A DNA stretch of 64,000 bases from Numida meleagris (Eukaryota > Chordata > Aves > Galliformes > Numididae): the NCBI RefSeq assembly GCF_002078875.1, contig NC_034414.1:10280225-10344224 (forward strand), given 5' to 3'. Shown here piece by piece: positions 62,375-64,000 of the stretch; the stretch's first letter is position 1, and every line of letters starts with the position of its first letter. The notes beneath the pieces were generated by a model. It saw nothing but the letters and a program-made list of their open reading frames with translations. It was not told the origin of the DNA and searched no databases. The position numbers and the translations under genes were made by a program.

Positions 62375-64000
62375 CAGGCGATGTCTGTATATTTTGTTCA
62401 GTCATAGTTCAAAAGGCAGCTTTAACATCACCTGCCCGATCTCTGAAAGCACTTTCAAGCCTGCACAATTGTGATATTTGAGGTGGATCTCTCCCTTTGT
62501 TCTCGCATTCTTTGCCTCACTGCCTCCTTGTCCTTCCACCCACCTACTAGAAGGATGGTTCACCAAGCAATAAAAGCAAACAATTCATGTCTACAGCTTT
62601 AAGTTTCCCAGTTTAAGAAGAGCGTCAGGAAAGACAAGCTGAGTGGGCTGTGCCAAAAATAAAGTGTTTATAGCTGGATGCAGGGTTTTCTACATTTTTT
62701 TTTCCCAAGGGTAATGTAGAGAAAAACTGATGGACATGTCCTTGAATATCCGTTAAGAAGAAAAGGAATTCTTTGTATTACCCTCTAGGCAACTACAAAG
62801 GGAGGCAGGGAGGAAAGAGAGAGACTGAAACAACCCTGTTACTGAAGCAACTCCCTTCAGTAACGACCTTCTGGCAAACTTTGACACCATCGTGTCTCGG
62901 AGGAAACTTGGAGCTACTAGAAATAAAAAACAGGGAAAACCCCTAACCAACTGGCATTCACTGGCATTTCCATCCTATAAGCTCCAACCTGTATTCTGTT
63001 TTCAATACTTGTATTGAAAACTGTATCTCAGCACTTAAAATCTTATAGTCGGTACTGATAATAAGCAAAACATTTAGTTGCTCAAGAGATAATCAGGAAA
63101 GAATAACACCTTTCACTGGGGGGAGGGTGTGGGTTCAAAGAGGAGAAAGAGCCTACATCCTACCCAGCTGTGCATGACCAGGGAGAGCTCAGAGACGCAG
63201 CTGATGTAAGCTACCACCACTTACAGATGAGCACCAGTACAAACTCAAGGAGAGATACTGCTATCTGACAATAGAGACAATGCACAATGCTAGTCTTGAA
63301 TACATCAGTTAAAGATTCAAAAAGTGGCCAACTGCCCAGCAGCAAATTGCAGACATGAGCGCAGTGAGTCAGTTCTCCAAACCATTAGTTAAGCATTGGA
63401 TTATATACTACATGAATCCCCAATAGCCAGATCCTTCAAAAAAGAAACAAACTGAATATATGAGCATTGTGTTCATTCACCTATTTACACATGCAAACAT
63501 TCTGCTGTTAAAAGATTGTCAGCGTATGATATTTCCTACTGGTACTTTCACATGGACTTGTAAGTATAGAAAAGAATGATTAAGTCATTATTTACAGAGA
63601 ATCTTTACTGCACTGAGGACAACATGAAGAAAAAGATTTCTAAATTATTTGAAAATAACAATTATAGCGAATTAAGATTTTTTTCAGAGGACATCTGCAA
63701 ATTATAAAAGAAACTAAAAAGAAATATATCACCAGAGAGAACTAAGTGACCCCAGTGACTACATGGCAAACAAGAATATGTGTCAGGGAAGGCATCTAGC
63801 ACAGAAAACAATTATATCTGTCCCTACTGAGCAAAGAGGAACTGCACAATATAAAAATTTTCGTTTTCAATTTGTAGAGCATTGAAGACACAATTTAGCT
63901 ATATTGCTTATACACTAAGTGTTAAGAATATGCTTAAGCCGTTTGTGTATCAGACTAGAAAACATGTCCAAGGTCAAGCAGGAGGTCTGTAGAAGAGCAA

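Larger units (their letters stand above)
58765..64000 (-). other. Upstream TUB intron, runs off the window
   Basis: At least 5.2 kb with no further recognisable TUB exon. The frame at 60669-60977 (minus, 102 codons) does not resemble the upstream tubby sequence. It contains a CR1 tail, a (GACA)4 tract and a 20-bp AT palindrome. Confidence 0.7.

Noticed and set aside
1..64000. CRISPR arrays, operons, tRNA or rRNA genes
   Set aside because: No regularly spaced repeats, ribosome-binding-site-led gene clusters or tRNA cloverleaf motifs were seen. The DNA is clearly vertebrate nuclear.

Overview
The window is vertebrate nuclear DNA, almost certainly from a bird. It has long AT-rich non-coding stretches, intron-split genes with GT-AG splice sites, one CpG island and several CR1 retrotransposon tails ending in the typical avian ATTCTATGATTCTATGAT. 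The CR1 copies and an LTR that resembles chicken families make a galliform bird likely, but the species cannot be fixed from sequence alone.

Layout. Positions 1-17958 are intergenic DNA with no supportable exon. They hold AT-rich, homeodomain-motif-rich stretches that look like conserved non-coding DNA, a 53-bp tandem duplication, a weak coding-like relic on the minus strand and one CR1 tail. In other vertebrates the gene on this side of RIC3 is LMO1; none of its exons is visible here. A CpG island at about 17960-18500 marks the RIC3 promoter. RIC3 follows complete on the plus strand in six coding exons (18139-30410, 395 codons), with a polyadenylation signal at 30933. Intron 2 of RIC3 holds an antisense solo LTR of an endogenous retrovirus with a perfect 5-bp target duplication. 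Positions 30960-44600 hold no recognised coding gene. From 58764 down to 44603, on the minus strand, lie the last exons of TUB (tubby): eight exons matching known tubby sequence plus one 72-nt frame-keeping candidate cassette exon. The N-terminal TUB exons lie beyond the right edge.

RIC3 and TUB are convergent (tail to tail), the same neighbourhood as on human 11p15. RIC3 is an ER membrane chaperone for nicotinic acetylcholine and 5-HT3 receptor assembly. TUB is a phosphoinositide-binding adaptor for ciliary GPCR trafficking. Both are neuronal, but nothing here shows that they are co-regulated.

The most useful leads are the unannotated-looking TUB cassette exon (55023-55094), the unusual TUB donor at 52925, the solo LTR with a G-quadruplex-type tract in RIC3 intron 2, and the palindromic homeodomain motif near 2061. 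No CRISPR, operon-type or other prokaryotic system is present, and I did not find a convincing new multi-gene system.
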